Of a DNA stretch of 64,000 nucleotides, positions 49,396-60,328 are shown piece by piece. Source of the DNA: Staphylococcus equorum (GTDB lineage: Bacteria > Bacillota > Bacilli > Staphylococcales > Staphylococcaceae); contig NZ_CP118982.1 in assembly GCF_029024965.1 (NCBI RefSeq), positions 1,426,001-1,490,000 of the forward strand. The letters run 5' to 3'. The position numbers were made by a program, and so were the translations under genes. Position 1 is the stretch's first letter; every line of letters starts with the position of its first letter. Under the pieces are notes generated by a model that did no database searches, was not told the origin of the DNA, and worked only from the letters and a program-made list of their open reading frames with translations.

Positions 49396-49424
49396 TTGCA
49401 ATTTTATTTAAATTGCTTTATACT
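49396..49424 (+). promoter_or_regulatory. SigA promoter of cspA
   Basis: TTGCAA (49396-49401), 17-bp spacer, TATACT (49419-49424). Start expected near 49431, giving a leader of about 127 nt. Confidence 0.8.
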
Positions 49425-49430
49425 GTTAGT

Positions 49431-49557
49431 CAAGCAATAGTTTTATTCCATATTGCAAAGAATATTGTACTAACAGACTTAAACTGTGAAATTGTATTTT
49501 TTGTAATATGCGAATAACGCATATTGAATGAATATTAGTCTTGGAGGTTTCACAGTT
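49431..49557 (+). promoter_or_regulatory. Structured 5' leader of cspA, ribosome site in a long-range stem
   Basis: AACTGTGAAA (49482-49491) is perfectly complementary to TTTCACAGTT (49548-49557), which sits between the ribosome site TTGGAGG and the ATG. A smaller hairpin AATATGCG/CGCATATT (49505-49525) lies inside. Long cold-shock leaders of this kind switch folds with temperature; in S. aureus the cspA leader is an RNase III target and CspA binds its own leader. Confidence 0.75.
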
Positions 49558-49758
49558 ATGAAACAAGGTACAGTAAAATGGTTTAACGCCGAAAAAGGTT
49601 TTGGTTTTATCGAAGTTGAAGGAGAAAACGACGTGTTCGTACACTTCTCAGCAATTAACCAAGAAGGATACAAATCATTAGAAGAAGGTCAATCAGTTGA
49701 ATTTGAAGTAGTTGAAGGCGACCGCGGTCCTCAAGCTGCAAACGTTGCTAAACTATAA
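49558..49758 (+). CDS. cspA: Cold shock protein CspA
   Basis: A 66-residue cold-shock domain protein. RNP1 (GFGFIE) and RNP2 (VFVHF) motifs are intact. Binds single-stranded RNA and DNA as an RNA chaperone. The ATG at 49558, after TTGGAGG, is the real start; an upstream in-frame ATG is not used. Strong terminator at 49785. Confidence 0.97.
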   Translation: MKQGTVKWFNAEKGFGFIEVEGENDVFVHFSAINQEGYKSLEEGQSVEFEVVEGDRGPQAANVAKL

Positions 49759-49784
49759 TATAGATTGCTATATTGACTTTATGT

Positions 49785-49816
49785 AAAAAAGAACCTTGTC
49801 AAAGGTTCTTTTTTTT
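49785..49816 (+). terminator. Terminator of cspA
   Basis: AAAAAAGAACCTT (49785-49797), loop GTCA, AAGGTTC and eight T. Classic form. Confidence 0.93.
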
Positions 49817-49834
49817 ATATATAGAAAGCCTTAC

Positions 49835-50011
49835 TCGATGAAATCGAGTTAGTCTTTCTTAATGCATGCGCAAGGCATGTAATCCGCTAATGCTTTTAAG
49901 ATTACATTTTCAATATGTTAGGGCGCCTTAATGCATGCGACAAGCATGTAAACCTTTATTTCTGTCGATGAAATCGAGTTAGGCTTTCTTAATACATGTG
50001 CTTAACATGTA
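49835..50011. repeat. Cluster of short imperfect repeats
   Basis: CGATGAAATCGAGTTAG followed by CTTTCTTAATGCATGCGCAAGGCATGTAA occurs at about 49835-49882 and again, slightly altered, at about 49965-50011; a partial copy (TTAATGCATGCGACAAGCATGTAA) lies at 49928-49951. Each holds an ATGCATG...CATG palindrome. No gene. The rest of 50012-50185 is AT-rich. Confidence 0.7.
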
Positions 50012-50185
50012 AATTTCTAATATTTTCCAAGATTACTTTTAAGGTTAGAGGTTCTTAATGTCTTCAATATACATACATTCATTCAATACAGGCATTTAAA
50101 GAGCTTTCAATTATAATCATGACCAAATTAATCCAGAACTTTATATTGTTTGTTTAAAACGCTTAAAACACCATTTTAAAAACAT

Positions 50186-50234
50186 AAAAAAGGTTGTTAA
50201 CATGCCCAGTAGGGAATAGCTAACAACCTTTTTT
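50186..50234. terminator. Terminator of the lysine (dap) operon
   Basis: AAAAAAGGTTGTTA (50186-50199) pairs with TAACAACCTTTTTT (50221-50234). Functions on the minus strand behind lysA; symmetric A/T flanks allow both directions. Confidence 0.88.
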
Positions 50235-50247
50235 CTTATATAATCAT

Positions 50248-51513
50248 TTATCTTGTATCATTAATGATTAATTGACGCAATGATTGACGTTTAATAACTT
50301 CTCTTGCCTTACCATCTTTTAAGAAAAATACGGACGGTTTCTGCATTTGGTTATAATTTGATGCCATTGAATAATGATAAGCACCAGTTGATAAAATAGC
50401 TAAATAATCGCCACGTTTAACTGTACTTGGCAATTGTGCATCTTTGATAATAATATCTCCAGATTCACATAATTTACCTGCCAGTGTTACAGTTTCATCC
50501 TTTGGATCATTTCGATTGACCAGTAGAGCTTCATACTTCGCATCATAGAGAGAGGTACGAATATGATCACTCATGCCACCATCGATAGACACATATTTAT
50601 TTACATTAGGGATGTCTTTAATTGTACCTACTTCATATAAAGTAATACCTGCTTCACCAACAATTGAACGTCCAGGTTCAATACCAATTTCTGGAATAGG
50701 GTAATCAGCTTCTTGTGCTATCTTTTTAATTGCTTCAGTTATTTCTGCAATACCATCTTCGATAGGGAAGCTCACATCGCCTTCAACATACTTAATACTA
50801 AAGCCGCCACCTAAATTGATTAATTCTATTTGAATATCATTTTCTTTCAGCCATTGAACAACTAATTTAGTAGTTTCAATCATAGCTTCAGTACCTTCAA
50901 TTTGAGAACCTACATGGAAGTGAACACCTTTAAGATTTAAGCGCTTAGCATCTTTAACTTTTTTGACACCTTCAATCGCCAAACCATGTTTGATAGACAA
51001 GCCAAATTTACTATCTTCTTGTCCAGTTTGAATAAACTCATGTGTATGTGCTTCAACTCCAGGATTTAACCTTAACACTACATTCACTTCTTCACTTGCA
51101 TAACGGTTAATAAGATCAATTTCTTCTAAAGAGTCAATAACGATATAACCCACTTTACTTTCTAAGGCATATTGGATTTCACGTTTTGTCTTATTATTAC
51201 CATGAAAATGTATGTGTTGCGCATCAAAACCAGCAGCTAGTGCTGTGTATAATTCACCTTCAGATACTACATCTAATTCGAGTCCTTCTTCTTCTACTAA
51301 TTTAACCATTTGTAAACAAGTAAATGCTTTAGAAGCATATGAAATATTATAGTTTAATTCGCTCTTTTGAAAAGCTTCGTGAAAACGTCTCATTTGCGTT
51401 CTAATTTGCGTTTCATCATAAACAATTGTAGGCGTCCCAAAACTTTGTGCTATCGTTTTGAGGCTTGTACCTCCAATTGTAAGCTCTCCTTTATCATTGT
51501 ATTCTACTACCAT
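50248..51513 (-). CDS. lysA: Diaminopimelate decarboxylase
   Basis: A 421-residue PLP enzyme (alanine-racemase fold) turning meso-diaminopimelate into lysine. Seen: PLP lysine in ISYASKAFTCLQMV, FHVGSQIE, NLGGGFSIKY, EPGRSIVGEAG and LCESGD. Last gene of the dap operon; the start codon lies 3 bp after the stop of the racemase gene. Confidence 0.97.
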   Translation of the reverse strand: MVVEYNDKGELTIGGTSLKTIAQSFGTPTIVYDETQIRTQMRRFHEAFQKSELNYNISYASKAFTCLQMVKLVEEEGLELDVVSEGELYTALAAGFDAQHIHFHGNNKTKREIQYALESKVGYIVIDSLEEIDLINRYASEEVNVVLRLNPGVEAHTHEFIQTGQEDSKFGLSIKHGLAIEGVKKVKDAKRLNLKGVHFHVGSQIEGTEAMIETTKLVVQWLKENDIQIELINLGGGFSIKYVEGDVSFPIEDGIAEITEAIKKIAQEADYPIPEIGIEPGRSIVGEAGITLYEVGTIKDIPNVNKYVSIDGGMSDHIRTSLYDAKYEALLVNRNDPKDETVTLAGKLCESGDIIIKDAQLPSTVKRGDYLAILSTGAYHYSMASNYNQMQKPSVFFLKDGKAREVIKRQSLRQLIINDTR

Positions 51514-51516
51514 AAT

Positions 51517-52590
51517 TTATCTATACTCCTTTATTAGTGAGTCATGATTCATCGCGCTTAATTGTTCAGAATTTGCGCCCACACCCTTAAATGTGAACTC
51601 ATCTACGCGTATATCGTTATTATATAGTATCACTTCATCTTGTGCACGAACATTGCTATCTACTTCCACAAACATATGACTCATCATTAACGCACGTATA
51701 GGGTAGCGTTTACCGTTAATCAATGCTTCATGTTGTGCTCTTGATTTAAGTATACCATCGCCATAACCAACATCTACGACTGCTAATCTTGTTTCATCTT
51801 GCGTAGCTTCATAAGCAAAACTATACCCACAGTAATCTCCCTGATTAACTTCACGTACTTGAATGACATTACCTTTCACAGTTAATGATTGTTTAATTTC
51901 TGTTTCTTCTACATCACTATAGGGTCTTGAACCGTACAATGCAATGCCAACACGCGCATGTGTATGATGGGGGAAAACACCATCTTCTCGATAGTAACTC
52001 GCACTATTTTGCGCATGAATTAGATCAAACTGATAACCGTCAGTTAATAACGTATCTACAAGATCTAGCCATGCTTTTCGCTCAATTTCATAATCCGGAA
52101 CATCAAATTCGTCTGCATATCCAAAGTGTGTCCATAGGCCAGTTATTATCATACGCTGTTCATTTCTATTTTGCGCATGATGTATAAGGACTTCTCTCAT
52201 TTCTGCAATTGATTTTAATCCTGAACGATGTAATAAATTTTCATATTCTAAATGAACTTGAATATCATATAAATCTTCTACATGTTCATAATAGAAATCT
52301 AGAGAAGGTAAAGTCATCTGAATATGATAAGCACGTAATTTATCGAATTCATAAACTGCATTCATTAAAAATATCGTAGCATCGGGCGCAAGTTTACGAA
52401 TTCGAATTGCTTCCCTTAAAGAAGTTGTACTAAAAGTTTGAATACCAACTTTTTTGAATTGTTGAACAGCAAATTCTAAACCGTAATGATAAGCATTATT
52501 TTTAACTACTGCCATGAGCTGGTTGCCTTGCGCTACATTTACTGCATTTTCATAAAATTTCTCTGTGTCTACTGACCAAATGGCTGTCAT
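51517..52590 (-). CDS. alr2: Alanine racemase, second type
   Basis: A 357-residue PLP racemase. PLP lysine lies in [15 protein letters not shown], with [10 protein letters not shown] and YGDG-like VDVGYGDGI near the C-terminal part. It makes D-alanine for the wall, or acts on another substrate. This copy inside the lysine operon is the alr2 of S. aureus nomenclature; the main alr lies elsewhere. Its ATG overlaps the deacetylase stop by 4 bp. Confidence 0.87.
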   Translation of the reverse strand: MTAIWSVDTEKFYENAVNVAQGNQLMAVVKNNAYHYGLEFAVQQFKKVGIQTFSTTSLREAIRIRKLAPDATIFLMNAVYEFDKLRAYHIQMTLPSLDFYYEHVEDLYDIQVHLEYENLLHRSGLKSIAEMREVLIHHAQNRNEQRMIITGLWTHFGYADEFDVPDYEIERKAWLDLVDTLLTDGYQFDLIHAQNSASYYREDGVFPHHTHARVGIALYGSRPYSDVEETEIKQSLTVKGNVIQVREVNQGDYCGYSFAYEATQDETRLAVVDVGYGDGILKSRAQHEALINGKRYPIRALMMSHMFVEVDSNVRAQDEVILYNNDIRVDEFTFKGVGANSEQLSAMNHDSLIKEYR

Positions 52591-53744
52591 TGTACACGCA
52601 CCTCGCTGTAGGATTTTAGAAGTTGTTCATAATAATCTGCAATACGTATGAGCATATATTCATTAAAATTTAAATGAGCAGTATGTAAGCCAGTCACATA
52701 ACCCTTCGCTTCATCACGTACACCGACAAATACAAAATAACTCGGTGCAAGTTGACTATAAAAACTGAAATCTTCACCAAATAAATAAGGCGTAGGTTTA
52801 TCTATAATTTCAAAATCTGCATTATCTAATCCATGTTCAACATGTTTACGTAGTAATGGATCATTATAAGTAGGCGGGTAACCTTCTTCAAACTTAACTT
52901 CACATTCTACATTAAATAATAAGCTTACACTTTCAGCAATTTTGGCCATTTGTTGTTTTACGATTTCTAAATCACGCACATCATATGTTCTGATTGTACC
53001 TTCTAAATAACCATGACTAGGGACAGTATTAATCGCTTCTCCAGCTTCAAAATGACCCATATGGACAATATTTCGTTTTAAACCGTTCAAATGATATTGT
53101 TGAATTTGTCCCACTTGGCTTAATACATGCTGTAATGCTTCTCCACAAGAATGTCCTTGTTCTTTATCCGCAACATGACTTGAAAGGCCATTTAAATAAA
53201 ATCTATATTCCGTAGCACTTGCCGTTATTTCTTCATCTCGAATAACAACTTTGCCTTCATTTTCAAAGGGCATAACATGAATACCAAACACGGCTTCAAT
53301 ATCATAATTTTTAAAGGCACCAGCACGAATTAATCGATTTGCACCGCCACCTGTTTCTTCAGCAGGTTGAAATATAAAAACAATACTTTGCGGTAACGTT
53401 CCTTGGTCAGCCATCGCTTTACATCGCTTTACAAACAGCATTAACGCAGTAGTGTGCCCATCATGTCCGCAAGCATGCATCACATTATCTGTTAAACTTT
53501 TGTAAGCTACATCGTTTTCTTCAAAAATAGGTAATGCATCAATATCTGCACGATAAGCTATCGTATGCTCACCGTTCCCAGGTAGATAAGCAACTAATCC
53601 TGTATCAAGAGGGCGTTCATAACTGATTCCTAATTCATCTAAGAAAGCAGCAATATAGGTAGTAGTCTCATATTCATGTAGACTTAACTCTGGGTTTTGA
53701 TGCAAATGACGTCTATGTGTTGTTACGAATTCTAATTCATTCAC
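52587..53744 (-). CDS. N-acetyldiaminopimelate deacetylase (M20 family)
   Basis: A 385-residue M20 metallopeptidase. Seen: [32 protein letters not shown] (metal His), [11 protein letters not shown] (catalytic Glu), [12 protein letters not shown]. It removes the acetyl group in the acetyl branch of the DAP pathway that dapD opens. Named dapEL/hipO in different strains. GTG start at 53744, 11 bases after AAGGA. A 301-bp gap separates it from dapD. Confidence 0.9.
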   Translation of the reverse strand: MNELEFVTTHRRHLHQNPELSLHEYETTTYIAAFLDELGISYERPLDTGLVAYLPGNGEHTIAYRADIDALPIFEENDVAYKSLTDNVMHACGHDGHTTALMLFVKRCKAMADQGTLPQSIVFIFQPAEETGGGANRLIRAGAFKNYDIEAVFGIHVMPFENEGKVVIRDEEITASATEYRFYLNGLSSHVADKEQGHSCGEALQHVLSQVGQIQQYHLNGLKRNIVHMGHFEAGEAINTVPSHGYLEGTIRTYDVRDLEIVKQQMAKIAESVSLLFNVECEVKFEEGYPPTYNDPLLRKHVEHGLDNADFEIIDKPTPYLFGEDFSFYSQLAPSYFVFVGVRDEAKGYVTGLHTAHLNFNEYMLIRIADYYEQLLKSYSEVRVQ

Positions 53745-54045
53745 TTAAAATCAAATCCTTTTAGTTTTATTAATTAACTTCAGACTTTATTCTAAAGTCC
53801 TTTATTTATATGTATAAAAAAGCGAAAAATATAATATTAAAAAAATGAGGAGGTAAGACGGATTTATCAATGTATAATGGATAGCAACTTTTTAAAAGTT
53901 ATAAACGCCATCATTAATTACATCTTGTCTCGCCTTAAACCTCCTACATTAATATTTATTGATGTTCGTACTAAGAAGTATAGTCCTTATTTATTTGGAA
54001 CAATAACTAACTTAGTAAAAGTGGAAATTGCATGAAATTTAAGCT
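53745..54045. other. Spacer within the lysine operon
   Basis: A 301-bp gap unusual for this otherwise tight operon. It contains inverted AGGAGG-type sequences (GAGGAGGTAAGAC at 53847-53859; GTCTCGCCTTAAACCTCCT at 53927-53945) that can form a long imperfect stem, with an AACTTTT/AAAAGTT hairpin inside. No ORF of size was supported. Confidence 0.5.
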
Positions 54046-54765
54046 TTAGTCATTCAATTTTCTTAAAGCTGAAACAATTTCACGTTTTGAATCTTCAACT
54101 TCACTTGTCTGTTTAATCACTTTAGCAGGTGTACCTGCAACAACTGATCCAGCTGGCACGTCTTGCGTTACAATTGCACCTGCAGCCACAATAGAGCCTT
54201 TACCAACACGAACACCTTCAAGAATAACTGCATTCGCACCAATAAGTACATCATCTTCGATTACTACTGGTGAAGCACTAGGTGGTTCAATGACACCAGC
54301 TAATACTGAGCCTGCACCAACATGTACATTTTTACCAGTAGTTGCACGGCCGCCAAGTGTTGCATTCATATCTACCATTGTACCTTCACCAACTACAGCA
54401 CCAATATTAATTGTTGCGCCCATCATAATCACTGCGCCATCTTCAATAATAGCTTGTTCACGAATGAAAGCGCCTGGTTCAATACGTGCATTTGTGTTAG
54501 TTAAATCTTTTAATGGAATAGCCGAATTACGACGATCCATTTCAACTTCTATTGTTTCAATGCTAGATTGATTCGCTTCGTAGAATGTTTTCCATTCATC
54601 CGCTTCACAGAAAACAACTTTTGAATCAGGTGAACCAAACACTTTGAAACTATCAGGGAAGGTTACATTTTCAAAATTCCCATTAATATAAACCTTTAAG
54701 GGTGTAGATTTCTTTGCATCACTAATATATTTAATAATTTCTTCTGCCGTTAAATGTTGTACCAT
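54046..54765 (-). CDS. dapD: Tetrahydrodipicolinate N-acetyltransferase
   Basis: A 239-residue left-handed beta-helix (hexapeptide repeat) enzyme: the stretch about 90-200 has repeats such as [35 protein letters not shown] and [28 protein letters not shown]. Acetylates tetrahydrodipicolinate with acetyl-CoA, the first step of the acetylase branch (UniProt uses dapH). Upstream dapB is 22 bp away. Confidence 0.93.
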   Translation of the reverse strand: MVQHLTAEEIIKYISDAKKSTPLKVYINGNFENVTFPDSFKVFGSPDSKVVFCEADEWKTFYEANQSSIETIEVEMDRRNSAIPLKDLTNTNARIEPGAFIREQAIIEDGAVIMMGATINIGAVVGEGTMVDMNATLGGRATTGKNVHVGAGSVLAGVIEPPSASPVVIEDDVLIGANAVILEGVRVGKGSIVAAGAIVTQDVPAGSVVAGTPAKVIKQTSEVEDSKREIVSALRKLND

Positions 54766-54787
54766 AATTTAATACGCTCCTTAGTTT

Positions 54788-57385
<2,598 letters not shown>

Positions 57386-57440
57386 ATACCATACACTCCA
57401 TTTTTATTATTTTAATAAATATTAATTATAGTCCGAAAAT

Positions 57441-58643
57441 TCAGATATCAAAAGCTTGATAAAGGGCTCGAACAGCTCGTTCGCCATTCTCAGCATCTAT
57501 TACACATGAAATGCTTATTTCTGATGTTGTAGTTTGATAAAAAGAAATATCGTTTTCAATTAAAGTAATGAATGCTTTTGATGCTACACCAGAAATATCA
57601 CGCATACCAGAGCCAATTAAAGAGATTTTAACGTATTCTTCATTAATCTTGAAGTCTAATGCATTAAATTGTTCTTTTAAAGTTTCTAATATAGTTGAAA
57701 TCTGAAAAGCATCTGTATCTTTAATAGTAAAGGACATTTGTAATCCTTCCAAGTTAATAATCTGAGAAATCATATCAACATTTACTGAACCTTCTTCCAA
57801 TTGAGTAAAAAGCTCAGTAAGTAATCTATTATCTGGTAAGGGATAACTAATTGTAACGTGCATCATATGTGTATCTAACGCCACACCTGTAACTGCTTTT
57901 TTTTCTAATAATTCTGCTTGTGACATAATCCATGTTCCTTTCACATTTGATAAAGTTCTTCCTAAATAAAGCGGAATATTATAGTTGTTTGCTAATTCGA
58001 CGCTTCTTGTTTCTAACACACCTGCACCTAATGCGCTCATCTCCATCATTTCTTCATAAGAAACGTATTCAAGTCGTTTTGCTTCTTTATATAATCTTGG
58101 GTCAGTAGCATAGACACCATCGACATCGGTATAAATCTCACATGCCGTGTCGTTACTTGCTGCTAAGGCAACAGCAGTAGTATCTGAACCACCTCGACCT
58201 AACGTCGTCACTTCAAGCGATTCATTTATGCCTTGGAAACCAGCAACTACCAAAACATCATTTTCTGTAAATGCGATTTCGAATGTATCAGGATTAATTT
58301 CTGCTATTCGACTTTTTAAATGATGTCCAATTGTCTTAATACCCGCTTGATATCCGGTCATCGCTTTGGCGTTTACACCGATATCATTTAAAACCATAGA
58401 TAAGTAAGAAACTGTCTGTTGTTCACCCGTAGTTAATAATAGTGCAAGTTCTTGATCTTTAGGGTTGGTAGTTAATGCAGAGACATTAGCCATAAGCTCA
58501 TCTGTTGTCTTGCCCATGGCACTAACAACAACAATAAGCTGTTCACCTTGATCAACTCTTATTTTCAACATTTCCGCTATATTTTTTATTTTGGTAAAAT
58601 CACTTACTGAAGAACCTCCAAATTTCAAAACACTTCTGTTCAA
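57441..58643 (-). CDS. lysC: Aspartate kinase
   Basis: A 400-residue aspartokinase. Kinase motifs KFGGSSV at the N-terminus and GRGGSDTTAVALAA; two C-terminal ACT domains (for example MHVTISYPLPDNRLL; VKISLIGSGMRDISGVASKAF). First gene of the lysine operon. The start is TTG at 58643, seven bases after GAGGAGG; the longer frame (TTG at 58664) reads through that site. Transcript entry is controlled by the lysine riboswitch upstream. Confidence 0.95.
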   Translation of the reverse strand: MNRSVLKFGGSSVSDFTKIKNIAEMLKIRVDQGEQLIVVVSAMGKTTDELMANVSALTTNPKDQELALLLTTGEQQTVSYLSMVLNDIGVNAKAMTGYQAGIKTIGHHLKSRIAEINPDTFEIAFTENDVLVVAGFQGINESLEVTTLGRGGSDTTAVALAASNDTACEIYTDVDGVYATDPRLYKEAKRLEYVSYEEMMEMSALGAGVLETRSVELANNYNIPLYLGRTLSNVKGTWIMSQAELLEKKAVTGVALDTHMMHVTISYPLPDNRLLTELFTQLEEGSVNVDMISQIINLEGLQMSFTIKDTDAFQISTILETLKEQFNALDFKINEEYVKISLIGSGMRDISGVASKAFITLIENDISFYQTTTSEISISCVIDAENGERAVRALYQAFDI

Positions 58644-58684
58644 TTCTATATCCTCCTCAATCAATAGGGGAGAATCACAGTATT

Positions 58685-58718
58685 AAAAAAAGAACAAGTT
58701 CGGGATGCGAACTTGTTC
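58685..58718 (-). terminator. Lysine-riboswitch attenuator
   Basis: Minus-strand stem GAACAAGTTCG / CGAACTTGTTC (58718-58708 and 58702-58692) followed by seven T (58691-58685), placed between the aptamer and lysC. Confidence 0.9.
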
Positions 58719-58734
58719 TATAATTTATATACAA

Positions 58735-58902
58735 GTGATGCACTCCATTATCTTACAATAATGACAGACTCTTAGCTCTTAACCATAAAGTCCAACGTGT
58801 TATAAGCTGCTATTATAACTATTTCGGCATCTCACCCTTTCAAAATTAGCTGCTAGCAGGCAGGTTCTTCTAATATTTACTAATGATTGATGCGCCTCAT
58901 CA
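58735..58902 (-). promoter_or_regulatory. Lysine riboswitch (L box)
   Basis: Minus-strand segments match the L-box core: GATGAGGCGCATCA at the 5' end, AAGGGTGAGATGCCGAA in the middle, and GGAGTGCATCAC closing P1 at the 3' end, over about 168 nt. In high lysine the aptamer favours the attenuator at 58685-58718 and stops lysC operon transcription. The minus-strand frame at 58800-59066 is only a by-product of this RNA. Confidence 0.9.
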
Positions 58903-59088
58903 AAACCATATTTAATTTTTGTTTGTTTATGATTCATATTATACATATGCTTATATGTACTGTAAACCGCTTTTGTGAAGTTTTTTAAATTTACTGAAAA
59001 ATACAACATTATATTTATACATTTTACGTTATAAGTGTAAATATAATTAAAATTGTTTAGTGACAATCATTTTCCGATATTTTCAATT

Positions 59089-59919
59089 TTAAAATTCTTC
59101 ATATATTGCAGGGTCTTGACCTTTTAATCTACCATCTTTTTGAGATAAGTTGTTTATCTTTTCTACGTCTTCAACTTCTAAGTTAAAATCAAAAACATTT
59201 AGATTCTGAATTTGTCTCGTTATAGAAGTAGATTTTGGAATTGGTACTACACCTAATTGAACGTGCCATCTTAATATAATTTGAGGTATTGTTTTATTAT
59301 ATTTTTCGGCAATTACAGCGATATCTTTATCTTTTATTACTTCAGATGCACGACCTAATGGACTCCATGCTTCTGTAATAATTCCTTTTTTATTATGATA
59401 CTCAATCATATCTTGTTGATTAAAATACGGATGTAATTCAATCTGATTCACTGTTGGTAAGACACCAGTTTCTTTTTCTAATTTTTCTATATGTTCTGGT
59501 AAGAAATTACAAACACCAATAGATTTAATTAGTCCCGCTTTTTGAGCATCAATCATCGCTTGCCAAGCTTCAACATATTTATTGTGTCTTGGATTTGGCC
59601 AATGAATTAAATATAAATCAATATAATCGACATTTAATCGATAAATAGATTCTTGTATAGCTGTTAATGCTGCATCATAGTCTTGATAACGACCTGGTAA
59701 TTTCGAAGTGACAATGATTTGATCTCTTGAAACATGACTTCTTTCAATTGCTTTACCCACTGTACCTTCATTTTCATAGTTATAGGCTGTATCTAAGATT
59801 CTGTATCCTTGATTTAACGCATTAACGATTGCATGTACGCCTTGCGCACCATTTAATTTATATGTACCGAAACCGATTTGTGGTAAAAGTTGTCCATCAA
59901 TCATATTTAAATTTTCCAT
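59089..59919 (-). CDS. Aldo/keto reductase
   Basis: A 276-residue AKR (TIM barrel). Catalytic tetrad visible: Asp/Tyr in LDTAYNYENE, Lys in VTSKLPG, His in LIHWPNP. C-terminal signature IPKSTSITRQIQN binds NADPH. Substrate unknown, similar to YtbE/YvgN type methylglyoxal-detoxifying reductases. ATG at 59919 follows GGAGGAG; the longer frame overlaps that site. Confidence 0.9.
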   Translation of the reverse strand: MENLNMIDGQLLPQIGFGTYKLNGAQGVHAIVNALNQGYRILDTAYNYENEGTVGKAIERSHVSRDQIIVTSKLPGRYQDYDAALTAIQESIYRLNVDYIDLYLIHWPNPRHNKYVEAWQAMIDAQKAGLIKSIGVCNFLPEHIEKLEKETGVLPTVNQIELHPYFNQQDMIEYHNKKGIITEAWSPLGRASEVIKDKDIAVIAEKYNKTIPQIILRWHVQLGVVPIPKSTSITRQIQNLNVFDFNLEVEDVEKINNLSQKDGRLKGQDPAIYEEF

Positions 59920-60180
59920 TGAAATAACTCCTCCGTTCATTTGAATTAATTATGATTATATAATTCAAAAATTCATTTTGAAAGTAATTAGCCCAAACAA
60001 TGGGGCGTTTCATCCTAAATAAGATGAACAAAGTGGGGGACATCCTTAACTTAAGGTCTTCGTTTAGTGCTTTATTAATTTGTAAGTAGTTAGCTCAAAT
60101 CACTACAATTTTAAATAACAATAAAATGATTCAACCAACCAATTTCATAGATTTAACTCATATAAAGATAAAAGAACATG

Positions 60181-60217
60181 AAAAAGACACCCCTAATACC
60201 TTTATAGTATTGGGGTG
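60181..60217 (-). terminator. Terminator of the ABC-F gene
   Basis: Minus strand CACCCCAATAC with GTATTAGGGGTG (one bulged base), then TCTTTTTC. It lies about 110 bp beyond the ABC-F stop. Confidence 0.65.
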
Positions 60218-60231
60218 CCTATATTTTAAGA

Positions 60232-60290
60232 GGGGAGTAAGACAGGAATCTAATTGTTCTAACAAGATTACGTCGTCTCAGCCTCCGCTT
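60232..60290 (+). repeat. Partial copy of the dispersed repeat
   Basis: GGGAGTAAGACAGGAATCT then GTTCTAACAAGATTACGTCGTCTCAGCC resembles the first 55 bp of the copy at 22073. The rest of that element is missing. Confidence 0.55.
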
Positions 60291-60328
60291 ATTTATTGCG
60301 TTATATTTAAATCAATAACACATGGTTA

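Larger units (their letters stand above)
59920..60328. other. 409-bp spacer between aldo/keto reductase and ABC-F genes
   Basis: Holds a minus-strand terminator-like hairpin (60181-60217) and a partial copy of the dispersed repeat (60232-60290). The 77-codon plus frame at 60126 lacks a ribosome site. Confidence 0.5.

Noticed and set aside
49284..49517. ORF between the DUF1033 gene and cspA
   Set aside because: Out-of-frame overlap with a DUF1033 coding end and the cspA promoter; no ribosome site.
49835..50011. CRISPR array in the repeat cluster
   Set aside because: Repeats are few, of unequal spacing and carry palindromes without spacer-like unique segments; no cas gene nearby.
58800..59066. 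88-codon minus-strand ORF upstream of lysC
   Set aside because: Overlaps the lysine riboswitch aptamer and has no ribosome site; the RNA structure explains the conservation.
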